64,000 nt of DNA from Platynereis dumerilii (taxonomy: Eukaryota > Annelida > Polychaeta > Phyllodocida > Nereididae). Every line of letters starts with the position of its first letter. Position 1 is the stretch's first letter. Shown here piece by piece: positions 36,616 through 50,300 of this stretch. The position numbers and the translations under genes were made by a program. Below the pieces are notes generated by a model. It did no database searches. It was not told the origin of the DNA and saw nothing but the letters and a program-made list of their open reading frames with translations. The DNA is taken from NCBI GenBank assembly GCA_026936325.1, contig JAPTHN010000043.1, positions 3,131,988-3,195,987 of the forward strand, written 5' to 3'.

Positions 36616-39600
36616 TAAGGGAGGGGGGTTATTTCTTTCACAGGAACACCTTCTGTAATTATTTCTAAGCGCATGACATCCCTTTTTATGTTTCTATACG
36701 AGAAAATATGGTCCGTGATAAGACATTCACCCACGAAATTATTCATTTTGAGACTGTCAGAGAATATGTTTTTTGTTTCACCAAAACTGGGTAATACATT
36801 ATTTTTCACAAAATTCCGCTCCAAGCCTCCACACTCCTGGACTGTAATTATAAGAGGTATATTAAGGCTTTAGTTGAGAAGAACGAACAGCATTAAAGAT
36901 ATGTTATTTTGAGAAATAAAATTTTAGGGCAAGTAAAAGAAAAACTACTTAATGACAAATACTGAAATGGAGATGCACTAATAAATCAACACCCTGAGGT
37001 GACATTGTTTTATTGCTTCATTTCCTTCACACCCTTTTAACCCAAGAACATTAGGGTAATGATGATGGTTAAAACAATTAAATTGTCTTTTTGAGTTGCC
37101 CAAAGAATTCTGCTTTAAGTGCATTTCAATGAAGCAATGAATCAAGTTTTTAAAAAATCTGAAATCAGTAATGCATAATTCAGAAAGAGCCATGCCACCG
37201 CCCATTCACACATGTATCTCGGATGGTGTCAAGGATATTTTTCGTCCTTCACTTTTATATTGAAGAGTCTTACTATACCAGAGTAAGTTTAGTGGTGACA
37301 GACACAGTATAGGACACCCATTTACACAAATTAGTTTTCTTCTGGTGCAGTTGCTATCCAATTTCTAATGATTCACCATAAGTCTGTGGTCAGACTGAGT
37401 GCGAAAAGGTTTTCTCCAGAAAAAAAATCTCTGTTGCATTTTTAATCGGTTTTAAACTGTAAGCACTTTCAGCTCCCAAACATCTGGAAGGGGGGTAGAT
37501 GCTCTTTACTCAATATATTCAGCAAAGAGGTAATGGGGTGAGACATTGAAGTGCATTTCAGGATGATAGGTAATTAGCTGTTTATTGAAAGACCAACTGG
37601 ACACAACTTGGTCAGAGAACGCAGATCACAGAACAAGAACACCCACACAGATCAGTTCCTCATTGGTGCCCTCTAGAGGGTACTACAATCTTGTTGTTTC
37701 TCTTTTTCTCAGTCCTTTATTGTAATTTTGTAATTGTAACAAAATAAATCGCAATTACTAAATTGCAGTCAAAGACTAAAAAAAAGAGAAACAACAAGAT
37801 TGTACTACCCTTTAGCGACCATAAAGTTGGACTAAAGGACAAATGGACAGACACACGCATGAACACATCATAACTCCTTCCCATTGAGGGACTAAAAATC
37901 AAAATGATATCAGTAGGAGCATAATATGTACGATTACCCCAGAGCTCATGGATCTGTTTGTGCTAAGCTGTAGTTCTTCACTGGAACTGATTGACTACGA
38001 ACAGCAAATAACAGCAAATAATTGCATCATTTATTGATGGCACCCAGAGTGGCAGGTCACCCCCTTCAGTGTTTAGAAAGTGATTTAGTTGTCAGTGAGA
38101 AGAAAGCATATTTGCTCCTTGTGACCTGCTAACAGCCATATTTTGTTAATCTTTTATGCACTGGGCTGATCTTTATGGCACATATTGTATTAGCGTCTGC
38201 AATAAATAGATTTAGTACCCATAGAATGTTTCGGTGAATGAGGCATGTATAGAGAAAGCCACAATTGAGGTCAAACAAGGATGCTCAACACGCTTTTGGA
38301 GAAGTTCCTTCAGGTTAGACCTATGTACATCTTTAAACTCCATTCACAATGTCATGTCAGAACTTATAAATGTGAATGTGCACCTCAGGCTAAAACAGTA
38401 TCAGATTCTCTCATTATACAACATTTCTCCTGGATATGGTATCAATTGATGTCCAACTTGTGCTGGCTGCAACTTATTTAGTATGGGGTAGTGCTGCTCA
38501 TACGTGTACTTCTAAAGACAGGCAGGGAAATATTAATGCATTCAAAACATAGGGTTTTCAATTCAAAGACAACTCCAGAGTGGTAATTTCAGGCGCCAAA
38601 AGTCATTGAGTCAACATTACTAACAGGTTGTCAATATAAAAAAAAAAGGATTGGTAAGATGTATCACTTTGGTAAGTCAGGCTACCCGATTGTGATCAAA
38701 TTAACTACGTTTTGGACACTTGCAGAGTCAAAGTTGTCATTTTGATTATGATAGATTAGTAAAAACGATTTTCTTGGAAGTCACCACCAAATTTTGCAGT
38801 CAGTACGACCCCAAAGTAATCAAGAAATAATCAAAGTGACAGCCAAATGTTCAAAGTGTGAAGTGCCATTACCTTCTAGATTAGAAAGGGAAGAACCCAC
38901 CTCTTCCCCTAACCCGCAAAGGAGCCCTTGAAACCATGAATTCATTAAACTTTGCATCTCACTATTCTACAAACCTCTACAACCTTATTCCTACAATGTG
39001 CAAATGTGGAGTGTGCTTGGGGCCGAAATTGTATTCGGTTACTCACCGCTCAACCTTGTACAACACGGTTATATGTCAAGATTCTGGAGGCAATGAGATG
39101 TTTTAGAAGGAGCATCAGACCTACATTTGCAGAAATAAGCAGCAAGCCAGGGGAGTCGAATTTGTAAGAGAGTTACATACAGAACACCAATATTTCTAAG
39201 CTATCCTTATTCAAACAGGCACTTCGTACCATGTAACTCATTGCATGATCTAAATTAAAGCAATACTCTACATACATTGTTCTTCTCGATCTCCTCCCAT
39301 TGAATATTTTCTCTTCTCTAATTAATTGGAGGCCCTACACTTTATCCTTATTTTGTCCATGAAACATCACTCCATGCACCAAATTGAAGTGCTGATTGAG
39401 AAAAGTGATTGTCAAGAAGTCCACTTGGTCTTGTCACCTCCATTTGCCTCAAATTGGTCCCTTAGTAATTCAGGGCTTTGTCCTGACAAAAAAATCAATT
39501 CCCTCTCAGAATAGCAGAAACTGCAGACAAAAAAATTATAGCTGTGTCCAAGAAACTTTATGACAGCTTTGCTCAGTTCATCTGTATAAATAAGGGAAAG

Positions 39601-39657
39601 TTCCACATTTGAATGATACATAAATCGCAGCTTTCACTAAAGATCAGGAATACCATT
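36616..39657 (+). repeat. Tandem macrosatellite unit 4 (end) and unit 5 (start)
   Basis: Markers follow in the usual order: ATGACATCC block (36672), AATTCTGCTTTAAGTGCATT (37106), CTCTGTTGCATTTTTAATCG (37427), CAACTGGACACAACTTGG (37593), a hairpin element (37678), CCTTCAGTGTTTAGAAAG (38063), GTTACTCACCGCTCAAC (39037), GTCCACTTGGTCTTGTCACC (39418). The unit is then split by the giant fold-back at 39658. Confidence 0.75.
37678..37810. mobile_element. 133 bp hairpin element inside the tandem unit
   Basis: GGGTACTACAATCTTGTTGT at the left is matched by its inverted copy at the right (about 50 paired bases). The same hairpin lies at 50990-51120 at the equivalent place in the next unit, and a half copy near 15520-15590, so it was present before the units were amplified, or is part of the unit. 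Confidence 0.65.
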
Positions 39658-42600
39658 GGCCTGTTTCACACTATTGCGGGACAAAGTGTGACATGGAGGT
39701 CAAAAAATAAACTTTATTATTTCCAATACATCCATATTATTTAGGCAAGCTATAACTGTCAGGCTTATGATTTTGGCAAATTTGAGGCATAGGCACTTTT
39801 TCCCTTCATTTGATGAACACATATTTGCCAGAAAGTATCAATTATTTTTTGTTATTTTTTCTCTCCTTTCTTGCATCACAGGACACATATAGATCATTGG
39901 AAAATTCTCTTTGCCTTGCTGGCAGCTAACTATTAATTAGTCGACACAAAAAGCAACAAGATTGGAGTTTTGCTGCCATTGGAAAAAGTGGAGACCGACA
40001 ATATCTCAAAATAAGCATAAAAATTCTTTAACAAAAATTTTATTTTATTTTGTAGCACAAAACTGTATAATTTCATGGCATATTGGTCTTAACAGATATC
40101 AACACACATGTAAAGACCAAAAAATACTAATGGTGAATTGAAAAATTAATTTCAGTACCCAGAATCTAGGTCAAAACCTTAAGGTAAACCACATTACTCA
40201 CTCGACATGTGTCCCGATACTGCTTGCAAATGATAACTGCAATATATTGAATTTTTCTGCAAATATTTAGCCCTAAACATGTTAAGAGTCATAGTAGGTG
40301 GGTTAGGTCAAAGCTGACTTCACTTTCTGATGCAAAGGTCCCCTTTAGCAGAAGTACCTTGGGGTCATCGGAAAAGATTTATCCAAAGACGCAAGTGAGA
40401 TCACCCCCTGGATTGGAAATACAGCCATTTTCCAATATGGCCACCGCAAGGGCAAAAAGTCCAATATCTCCGCTTCTATTTCAGCTAGAGAGACAAAAAT
40501 TAGGATCAAAATATATGTTTTTGGGGTCAGAGAATCCATTGAAATAGTTCCTGAGTATGAAAAACCAATACTTACACATCTTATTATTGCCCCTGCTTTA
40601 AAAATGGCTGCCAAGCAAGGTTGGCGGCACGAAGGCCACTGTTAGTGAACATTTTGTGTTACTTTGATACCATTAGGTTGCATCACCTGTCAAAAATGTT
40701 GGAAAATCAATCTCTTCTCAAAATCAAAATACTCTAATACAATTGAACATAAGACATACTCAATATCAGCTCCATTGAACAATATTTATGTGGTCTTCAA
40801 AGCCTCTTAAGTTTCTTCACTTCGATCCATCACATTTTGGAATATGCTTTTTATGACAATTTTTCCAGATCATAATCTACATAGAGGATATTTGCATTCC
40901 TGATATCAGCATCAACAGCTTTTACATAGACAGCATCAAGCTGTGGTTCCATTTAATTTTAGTTGTCTCGTCATATCCTGACCTTGTAAACATTCTGTCA
41001 ATTTACTATCTTTTTTCGTCATCACTTAGCTTTCATTGTAATTGTCCAGTAATTCAATCATGGTATGTTCAGTTAATGAAAAATGTGTCAAATTATTTTT
41101 TTTAATATACACTGTGCCGTGGTATTTTCCTGCATTTTCTTATGTGCATAGCTACGATAGTCACCAAGAAATAACCCAGCCAAGCCCAAATGTCTAGGGA
41201 GTAAGGAAGTTTCCACTGTGTTTTTGTCAGTCAGAGTGATAAAATGAGTGTCACAAATGTTGTGGTAAAAGACAGTTTGGCATGGGTTTAATCAGTATTC
41301 AAGAAAATTTGTAGACAGGTGTACTGTGCTATGTGACTTGTGAAAAGAGGGGGCATGCATATATGACTTAGCTGAGCTGAGGTATATGAACTTGCACAGT
41401 ATGCTGCCCCTGCCCTGGATATCTAGTGATCACTTTCATGTGTTTATTTTGAAGATTATCGACTCTGTCCGGCCAGTCATAACCATCTTTGAAGACCAAT
41501 ATTACTTGGCATAAAGCTGTAAATTTCCTTTATTTTGGTTTAAGGAATTAACTAAAATGCACATTGGAGGACAGAATCTGATGTTTAGATGATTCAATTA
41601 TTCAAAGGGAGCCAAAATCTTACATCATGAGTATCTTCTGATGATGCAGTCATTCACCAGTACCCTTTCATCTTAATGTGAGGCTGATCATTCCTCCATA
41701 TGCTGCTTGAATAGTCTGGAAGAATACTATATACTGAGGACTCCTATGTCCTCGGTCCAACAGGACTCTCACCCCAGCATTGTTTTTACTACCCTATGAC
41801 CATGACTCTTTTGATGTACAGCATCATCATTGACAAGCATGTAGCTCTTATCACTGCCTAAGTTTTATCAGGGTCTCAACTAATTTTGCCAGCCCACTCC
41901 ATTTCATAACCAGGAAAAGAACCCATTAGTTCCAGAGAAAACAAGTGTACTGTCACGAGAGGCTGATGACTCAATGAAATGGGGTAGAGTCAGTCCAGCT
42001 ACTGACATGCTGGTGGGGGATGAGGATAACTGCACAGAGGTCAGACTTTTTTCTGACACCAGCCTGATCAACCTCACAAACTCAATCATCCTTTCAGGAC
42101 CAGGACTTAATAACTAGAATGGCAATAGTGCTCAAGCGACTATAATCTCACTGACTGTCGAAGGGTTACATGTAGGTATTGATCAGTCTCCTGTGGTCAA
42201 CAGATTATTCAATTTCAACAAAACTTTAATGCAGATTCAACCATCATAGCAGTATCCAACCATCATAGCAGTATCCAACCATCATAGCTGTATCCATACC
42301 AAAAAGGAGACAAAAGACCTGTTTTATGTGCCAATGAAGCTGTATCTTCAATCTAGAAGTGCATTAGTCGTAAAAACCATCCATAGACGAGGACTGCGTA
42401 TGTCATGTAGGCCTATATATGACAGATTGAAGGCAATAAGCACAGATGTGGCTGATTCAATGATCAGCCCCTCAGAAAAATTCAGAGTTATGGTACTACC
42501 TCAAGCAGCTCATGGAGTCTTTATCATAGTTGGTTACAATACAACAATATTGATCACAACCCCTTATTCTCTACAGCTATGTGTACTTCTCTTATCCATG

Positions 42601-45367
42601 GAACATGCATTGCATCAACCAGCTCCGCTAGATAAGTAACCAAACCACTAAAACTAAAACTTACATCCTTGATACAGTTGAAGTGGGAATAAAGGCAGGT
42701 TTAAAGTTTATGACATCTGTAAAAGGCTATGTACCATCCCTACAAGCTTTATGCCTAGCAACATTGGTCATCAAATTGGTTATGACTGGCTAGAAAGAGT
42801 AGAAAACAAAGACCTTAAAGTGGTAACTGGATATCCTGGGCCCTGGCAGGATATTTTGCTAATATTTCTTAGCAAAGTTCATATCCATCAGCCAAGTCAT
42901 ACATGCTACCTCCGTTCACTGAGTGTCCAAAATGACGAACTATGGCATTGCACACCATGAATGTTCTGCACCAGTCAATAATTTTCTTGAATCTCGCACT
43001 AACACCTTACCAAAATTTTTTACACAGTGGAAACTCCTGATTCTGGGCTTGGTGGGGTGCTTTCTTGGTGACTTTGATAGCTAAGCATATGAGAAGATGC
43101 TGTGGAGTGTGTCTCGTGATTGACCCTACAGGAGTGACTGGACAACAGCCTTAAATAACACTATTATCTGAAATGTACAGCAAAATTAATTTGACATATT
43201 TTTCACTTACTGAGCATACATACAATGCTTGAATTACTGGACTATTAAAATGAAAGCTTGGCGATGATGAAAAACTTGTAAATTGACACAATGTAAGAAC
43301 AGAGATAACTGAAAGACAGGTAAATAGAACACAGCTTGATGCTGCCTATGTAAAAGCTGTTTTTTTTGCTGATAACAAGAAAGTAAATATCCTCAATGTA
43401 GATTATGATTTGGCAAAATTATCATGAAATGCATATGCTAAAATGTGATCGATCGAGGCTTTGAAGACCACATAAATATAGTTCAATAGAGCTGATATTG
43501 AGCATATCTTATTTTCAATTGTCCTAGATTATGTTGATTTTGAGTAGGGATTGATTTTCCAACAATGTTTGCATATTATGCAACCTTACGGTATCAAAGT
43601 AACACAAAATGTTCAATAACAGTGGTATTGGTGCAGTCAACCTTGCTTGGCGGCCATTTTTAAAGCAGGTGTTACAATAAAATGTGTAAATATTGGTTTT
43701 TCATACTCAGGAACTATTTCAATGGATTTTCTGACCCCCAAAACATATATTTCGACTCTAATGTTGTCTCTCTAGCTGAAATAGAAGCGGAGATATTGGG
43801 CTTTTTGCACTTGCGGCGGCCATTTTGGAAAATGGCTGTATTTCCAATCCAGGGGGTGATCTCACTTGTGTCTTTGGATAAATCTTTTCCTATGACCCCA
43901 AGGTACATTTGTGCCAAAGGGGACCTTTGCATCAGAAAGTGAAGTCAACCACCTATTTTGTTGACCTAACCCACCAACTATCAGTTTGACATTGATCTGA
44001 ACTAAAATTCTCACAGTATATTGGCCTGTATATAGGCCTGCGGCATAATTGTTATTTAATAAGAAAACCCCACTCTTGGGTGTGTCGTACAAACATATTT
44101 GACGTTAATTGCATGAAGTATATTGAAAAAACAAATCATCACGAAATAAAATTATGTAAAGCCGCCCAAAACATGCGAGGTGAGAGGAACTCTATAAAAC
44201 ATAATAGTACATGTAGATTTAGTGGGATAAACAACAATATTAGATAGTCCCAAAAGAATTGTTTTTCACATTCATCACAGGTGCATTCACACAGCAAACA
44301 ATTGAAGATACAGCATCTTGAATGACATTTATTGCTAAAATTTTCAATTACTAAAGTGGGTTTTAATTTTTATTTAATCACTACAGTCACTTATGACAGC
44401 TTTAATGAATTTGGAATATCCTGCATTATGCTCCAAATAAGCTGCAGTTGCACCAATGTTTTGGCCTGGCTTATCTATTTTATGTGCTTAAAAAGTGCAG
44501 ATCAGCTTATTTTTTAAATATGCACAATGTCCAAATCATTACACAAGTCTTTGTTGAGCCCAGAGTCAACGATCAGAAAACCATTACTTACGGGACATTA
44601 CTTACGGGACGGGACACATTTCAACTTTTTGCAGAATAAAGCAGAAAAAACTGGTAGAGAAAACTAAAAAAGCACACAAAGATGTATCAATGGACTTCAA
44701 ATCAGCACATGTGTTAACAAGTAGCTGGATCATTTCAACAGGCAATGAGGAGCCTTCAAAACTACCATTACTTACACCCTCCAGCGGGACACGGAACAAA
44801 AACCGAAAATCATAAGGGTATCCGCAATTCATGCGTGCATTTATTGAACATTGGGCAAGATGACAAACTAATATAGATTATTAGGCAACACAAAATTGCA
44901 AATTCAATTGAATATATTGTGAACAGTGCATACACTTGGGAATATAGTAGCGCATCATTTCGGGACACGGAAAAATTACAAGTACACTGTGTGCTAACTT
45001 GTAGCCGAGAGATGGGTCACTGGTGTTAAATCAACAAAATTGTATTTGGACATTCTGTGAGGTACCAGAGGCCATTTGTAATAGCAGTTCAGTTTTCTAT
45101 ATACATCTTGATAGGAACTGCAACAGAAGTAAATCTCTTAAATTTCTCATGTCACAAATTACGGGCTAATTTTGCCAAATTTGGACGACTTAATGGTCCT
45201 TGAAACAGAAACTTTTGAACATAGCTTTACGAAACTTTCAGTCTATGCTCAGGCCATCATTTGCAAAATATTAATGAAGAAACCGCCCATATTCTACAAA
45301 TATTATTGTTGTTTGAAGGTATTACGTGTTCTACATGCTCTTGTCCCGCAATATTGTGAAACAGGCC
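39658..45367. mobile_element. Giant fold-back element, 5.7 kb, 4 bp target duplication
   Basis: Ends GGCCTGTTTCACA and inverted match share TATTGCGGGACA further in; CATT flanks both sides (39654-39657 and 45368-45371), and sister units read through (ACCATTACATG). Almost the whole element is one imperfect palindrome centred near 42120: pairs include 40350 with 43900, 41170 with 43050 and 41470 with 42785. The right arm holds about 750 bp extra (44000-45300), including repeats of CTTACGGGAC type. Frames inside are short and match nothing known to me. Confidence 0.75.
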
Positions 45368-47313
45368 CATTACATGTGATCATAGAGATTTCCAAAGCAA
45401 TAAGGGCCAACACTACATATTTGCCTAACATGTCCACTGTCCAGTGAATTACTTTCTAATTAAAATCAACCCTACGGGGAAAACTGTAGGGACCATTAAG
45501 AACAGAGCTCCGTCTGTAAATTTTGAAGGAATGACCACGGGGTCCTCTTCAATATGCCCCTTGAGGGTGTTTATGTATGTCATGTGATAAAGGTCTAATA
45601 ATGGAGATGTCTTCAGCATTTGAATGGGTGACGTAACCTCAGCATTGCAAATTTGGTGAAGTTATTTAACAATATTAAGAAACTGGTTGTATTTACCAGA
45701 TCAGATTTTTTTTTCATAAACTGACTCTGCCAAATCAGCAAAATATTTGCAGTAGTTTTCCTACAGGTGATGATTTGTTGGGCCCTTTTCTGGGGGTCAC
45801 TTGGTTTGGCAACTTTCCAAATAACAGGTCAATTCAGCTCAAAATTATTCACTATCTAGCTAACTCAACTAGCCAGTCAAGTCATTTGAACCCTTTAGAA
45901 AGTTGCTGGCAAATTAATTTTGTTGTTGTTTGCAAATTATGCCCCATAACACGCTTTCTATTTTTCAAAATCAAACAAAAATGAAAAAATCTTTAAAAAT
46001 CCATTCTTTGGTCACTTGACCATCAATTGTGACGTCACTATACCAGAATGACAAAGGTGAAGCAATGCAAAATATTGAAAACTATTCATTTAACATTTCT
46101 AATCATTAAACATGTATTTGCATGCTTTAATGCAAAAATGTTGTCCTTGGAAGTCAAAAAGTTGCCAAACCAAAGTGAATTGCCAAACCAAAGTGACGTC
46201 ACCTAGGTATGTTTGACATCATTTTAATGCTGGCTTAGTTGTGTCTAAATCAACTGACATGTCTTGAACTGCTACAGCATCAAAACCACCTCAAAATCAC
46301 CACATCACTGTAAAAGTAAATTGATCATGATCTCTCTATTTCATGACTATATGCTGAACAAGAAATGACATTTGGATGTTTACAGGAGAAGTTTTGTTTT
46401 GTGCTTGGCCTGTGGCATAGAGGGAGAAATTGAAACCTCTCTTAGCAGGTCAAACTGTCACAGGGGAGGTGTTTCTTCTCGCTTTAGGTGTAAGTAATTT
46501 ACTACAAACATGCGAGGGCCATCAATAACAAATGTGGTCATCATGAGCCATTCAATCGTCTGTGAATCCAATAAGGTTCAGCAACAGAAAATATAGGCCC
46601 AAGACATACAAAGCAATAATTACAATCTACAGTGTTCAGGGCCAATACACTGCCAAATTTGTCTGAACATGTGAAGTACGGTAATAGATTATCTTTAAAG
46701 AAATCACCTCAAAGCTTCCACACTCCTGGATATCTACCGAAAGCCATTTTTAAAATGTCTTGCTCTGTAATTATAATAGGTAGATCAAGGGTTTCAGTTG
46801 AGAAGAATGAAAAGCATTAAAGAACATAATTTTTAGAAATCAAATTTTAGGGCAAGTCCAAAAAGGAAATCAATAAACCTTAATGACAAATACTGAAACG
46901 GGGTTTGTGGGGGAGATGTACTTGCAAATGAATATCCAAAGGGGACATTGCTTCATTGCTTCATTTCCTTCACACCTTTTAACCAAAGAACATTAGGTAA
47001 TGATGCTGGTCAAAACAATTAAATTGTCTTTTTTGAGTTGCCCAAAGAATTCTTCCTCGAGTGCATTTCAAGGAAGCAATAAATCAAGTTTTTCGCAAAT
47101 CATCATTACAGGAATTTAAAACCAGCAACGCATCATTCAGAAGGAGCCATATTGCCACCCCCACCCATTCACACATGTATCTCAGGTGATGTCAAGGAGT
47201 TTTTTCGTCCTGAACTTTTATACTATAGAGAAAGTTTAGTGGTGACATAGTATAGGACACCCACTTACACAAATTATTTTTCTTTTAGAGTCAATTTCTC
47301 ATGATTCGCCATA
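45368..47313 (+). repeat. Tandem macrosatellite unit 5, continued
   Basis: Markers resume after the fold-back: TTACATGTGATCATAGAG, TGAGGGTGTTTATGTATG (45563), GAAGTTTTGTTTTGTGCTTG (46388), GAATTCTTCCTCGAGTGCAT (47046), CAGCAACGCATCATTCAGAA (47122). A small element interrupts it at 45627-46204, and a larger one at 47314. Confidence 0.75.
45627..46204. mobile_element. Small TIR element, about 0.58 kb
   Basis: Ends of GTGACGT type face each other, and CACTTGGTTTGGCAACTTTC in the left half is mirrored by TTGCCAAACCAAAGTG in the right half. The sister unit at 15125-15160 reads straight through, which locates the insertion; the precise ends and target duplication are uncertain. Confidence 0.55.
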
Positions 47314-50300
47314 TCTATGGTGAAAGTGCAAAACCTCGTATGTCAAAATTTTGCTATTTTTAGATTTTGGGTGGAATGACTATTTTAATATCCAATACAT
47401 GTTGTCAATTGGTTTCCTTGCCAGTTTGCTATTTTTGGAAGCTGTGACACACTGGTACCAGAATGATTTCACCAAACCTTGTATGTCGATTTGTTCCAAA
47501 AATTGAAAGTGCAAAACCTCGTAACTCAAATCGGAACTTTGAAGCACATATTGTGGGATATTTCAACTTTTTTTGAAAAACAATTACTGTGTTACTTTTT
47601 TATGACTCCCAGCAAGTTTCCTGATTAAAAAAAAAATTCCTCCCTATATTTGTTTTGGTGATGTAGGCTATTGAAATAGAGAGTGCACGAAAATTTGAAA
47701 AAATTGTCATTTTCCTCTTTCTTGCCGTTGTAGCCACTCATATCTGTGATGATGTAATAACTGAGGATGAAGTTGCGTTGCACTTCCGAAAACTAAAAAG
47801 TAATAAAGCTTGTGGTATTGATGGGATACCAGCTGAATTCTATAAATATGCTAGTGAAAGACTTGTGGTGCCATTCTGTGCTGTGTTTAATCATATTTTT
47901 GATAAAGGGGAATATCCTTCTCAGTGGTCTGAAGGGCTTATCAATGCCCTCCATAAAAAGGGAAGCCGAGCAGACCCAGATAATTACAGAAAAATTACCA
48001 TAAATGTAGTTATGGGCAAAATTTTTGATTCAATCCTGAATAGTCGGTTATACTTCAAAAATGAGGCTCTGAACCTTGATGACCCTTGTCAGTTTGGTTT
48101 CACACCGGGAGCCAGCACCACAGACTGTGTTTTCATTTTGGATACAGTCTTAAGCTATCAACAAGCAAAGAAAAAGCCTATGTACATGTGTTTTATAGAT
48201 TTCACCAAAGCATTTGACTACATAAACAGGAATGCTCTGTATTTCAAACTGAGGCAGCAGTGCATTGGAGAAAAAATGCTCAAAATTATTATAAGTATGT
48301 TTGACAAGGCAAAAGCTCGAGTTCACCAGAGTGGAAATACTAGCGACACAATTGATAGTCAATGTGGGGTCTTGCAAGGTGGAATTCTCAGTCCGAAGTT
48401 ATTTAATGAATTTATGTCTGACCTGCCCCGCTATCTAGACAAATCAGATGGGATAACATTGAACAACTTTACCTTAACACACATATTGTATGCTGACGAT
48501 ATTGTACTTATTGCTGATTCTCCAAAGTGCCTACAGAACAGTATAAATTCAGTGCACAATTTCTGTAAAAAATGGCATCTTATAGTAAATGTTAGTAAAA
48601 CAAAGGTGATGCAAGTTGGTACCAAAGCAACTGACTCCTTCTTTTGCAATGGTGAGGAACTAGAGAAGGTGGACACTTTCAAATATCTGGGTCATATGCT
48701 TACTAACAAACGTAAAGTGCACAGCAAGATGACAGAATACCTGTCGGTGCAAGCTAACAAGGCACTTTTTGCCCTGCAAAGTGATTCAAAGCAAGTCTTA
48801 GGACATATTGACCCAATTATATCTCTGCGAATGTTTGATACTTATGTTTTACCAATCCTTGAGTACAACAGTGAAATATGGAATTGTGAAAAACCTGCAT
48901 CTGAATTAGAAGCTGTGCAACTTGGCTATCTAAAATGTATGTTAGGAGTAAGAAAACAAACACCATCCCTGGCTGTTTATGGTGAAAGTGGTAGATTTCC
49001 ATTGCATGTTAGACAAAAAGTTAGGATGATCAATTATTGGATGAAATTAGAAAATGCACCAGATGGCAGCCTCTTAAGGAGATGTTTACAAATTCAGAAA
49101 GATGCGCAAATAAACAGAGCTAATGAAACTAATTGGTTCAGTAAAGTAAAAAACATTTTAAGCACCTGTAATATTGAATTTGAAACCAGTGACAATACAA
49201 ACTTAACAATTGACAGTATTGGTAAAAAGGTGAAATCAAAACTTTACGAAATCGAACAGGAACGATTATTCATATCCATAAATGATAGTACACAACAACC
49301 AAAACTTAGGACCTATAAACTTTTTAAGACTGATTGTAGAGTAGAGCCATATCTCAGGCTGCGACAAAACCGCAAAATGTTAACTAAGATTGCCAGATTC
49401 CGGACTAGTTCTCACAGCTTACGAATCGAAACAGGTCGACATCAAAAACCAGTGACTCCTGCAGAAAATAGAATATGTGAAAAGTGTTCATTAAATATGG
49501 TGGAGGATGAAATCCATTGCCTTATAGTATGCACTGCTAATGAATCTTTCCGTCAAAATTTGTTCTCAACGGCTGCTAAATTTATCAACAATTTTCTGTC
49601 TTTGAATGATACTGACAAGTTTACATCAATAATGAAAAGTAAAGAACCTGACCTACTAAATACACTTGGGAAATTTCTACTTCAGGCTGACGTTTAAAGC
49701 AACACATCTCCTACATCCACATGGTCATTGAACACAATCTTGATTATTATGAAACTGATAATATGCCTACAATTTACAACTTAATGAGAGGAATTAATTT
49801 TAACATTCAGTGAACTATTTTGAATTTATATATATATTTTTATTTATTTATTTTTTTTTTTTGTTTACTTATTTGTTAATTTTATTATCATTATTGTTTT
49901 TCAATCAATTTTTATCACAGCACAGCAACAGTATATGTTACTTGATGCCTGCCTTGTAAATAATGTTTGGAATAAGAATTATCATGCATTGTTAATTAAT
50001 CTGTATAATTTGCTATCTTGTATGTCTATTCTCTGATCTAAATCAATTACAATTTTACTTTTTTTACTATTTGGGTGGCTGGAACCTAGTTTGTATTGCT
50101 TATAATCCTGTGTTTGATGCTCCTTTATCCAAAAGTATTTATACTCATTCATGAATTTTAGCTATTTATTATATGTATATAATTATTAATGTTATAAATG
50201 TATATAGTTAATAATGCGTATAATAGATATCATTTGATTTTATATATTTTATATTCCCATTACAAATGACATATGTATCAACTGTGATATTTTTGATGTC

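Noticed and set aside
42328-42639. 103-codon frame in the centre of the giant fold-back element
   Set aside because: No known motif, and position near the hairpin centre suggests chance.
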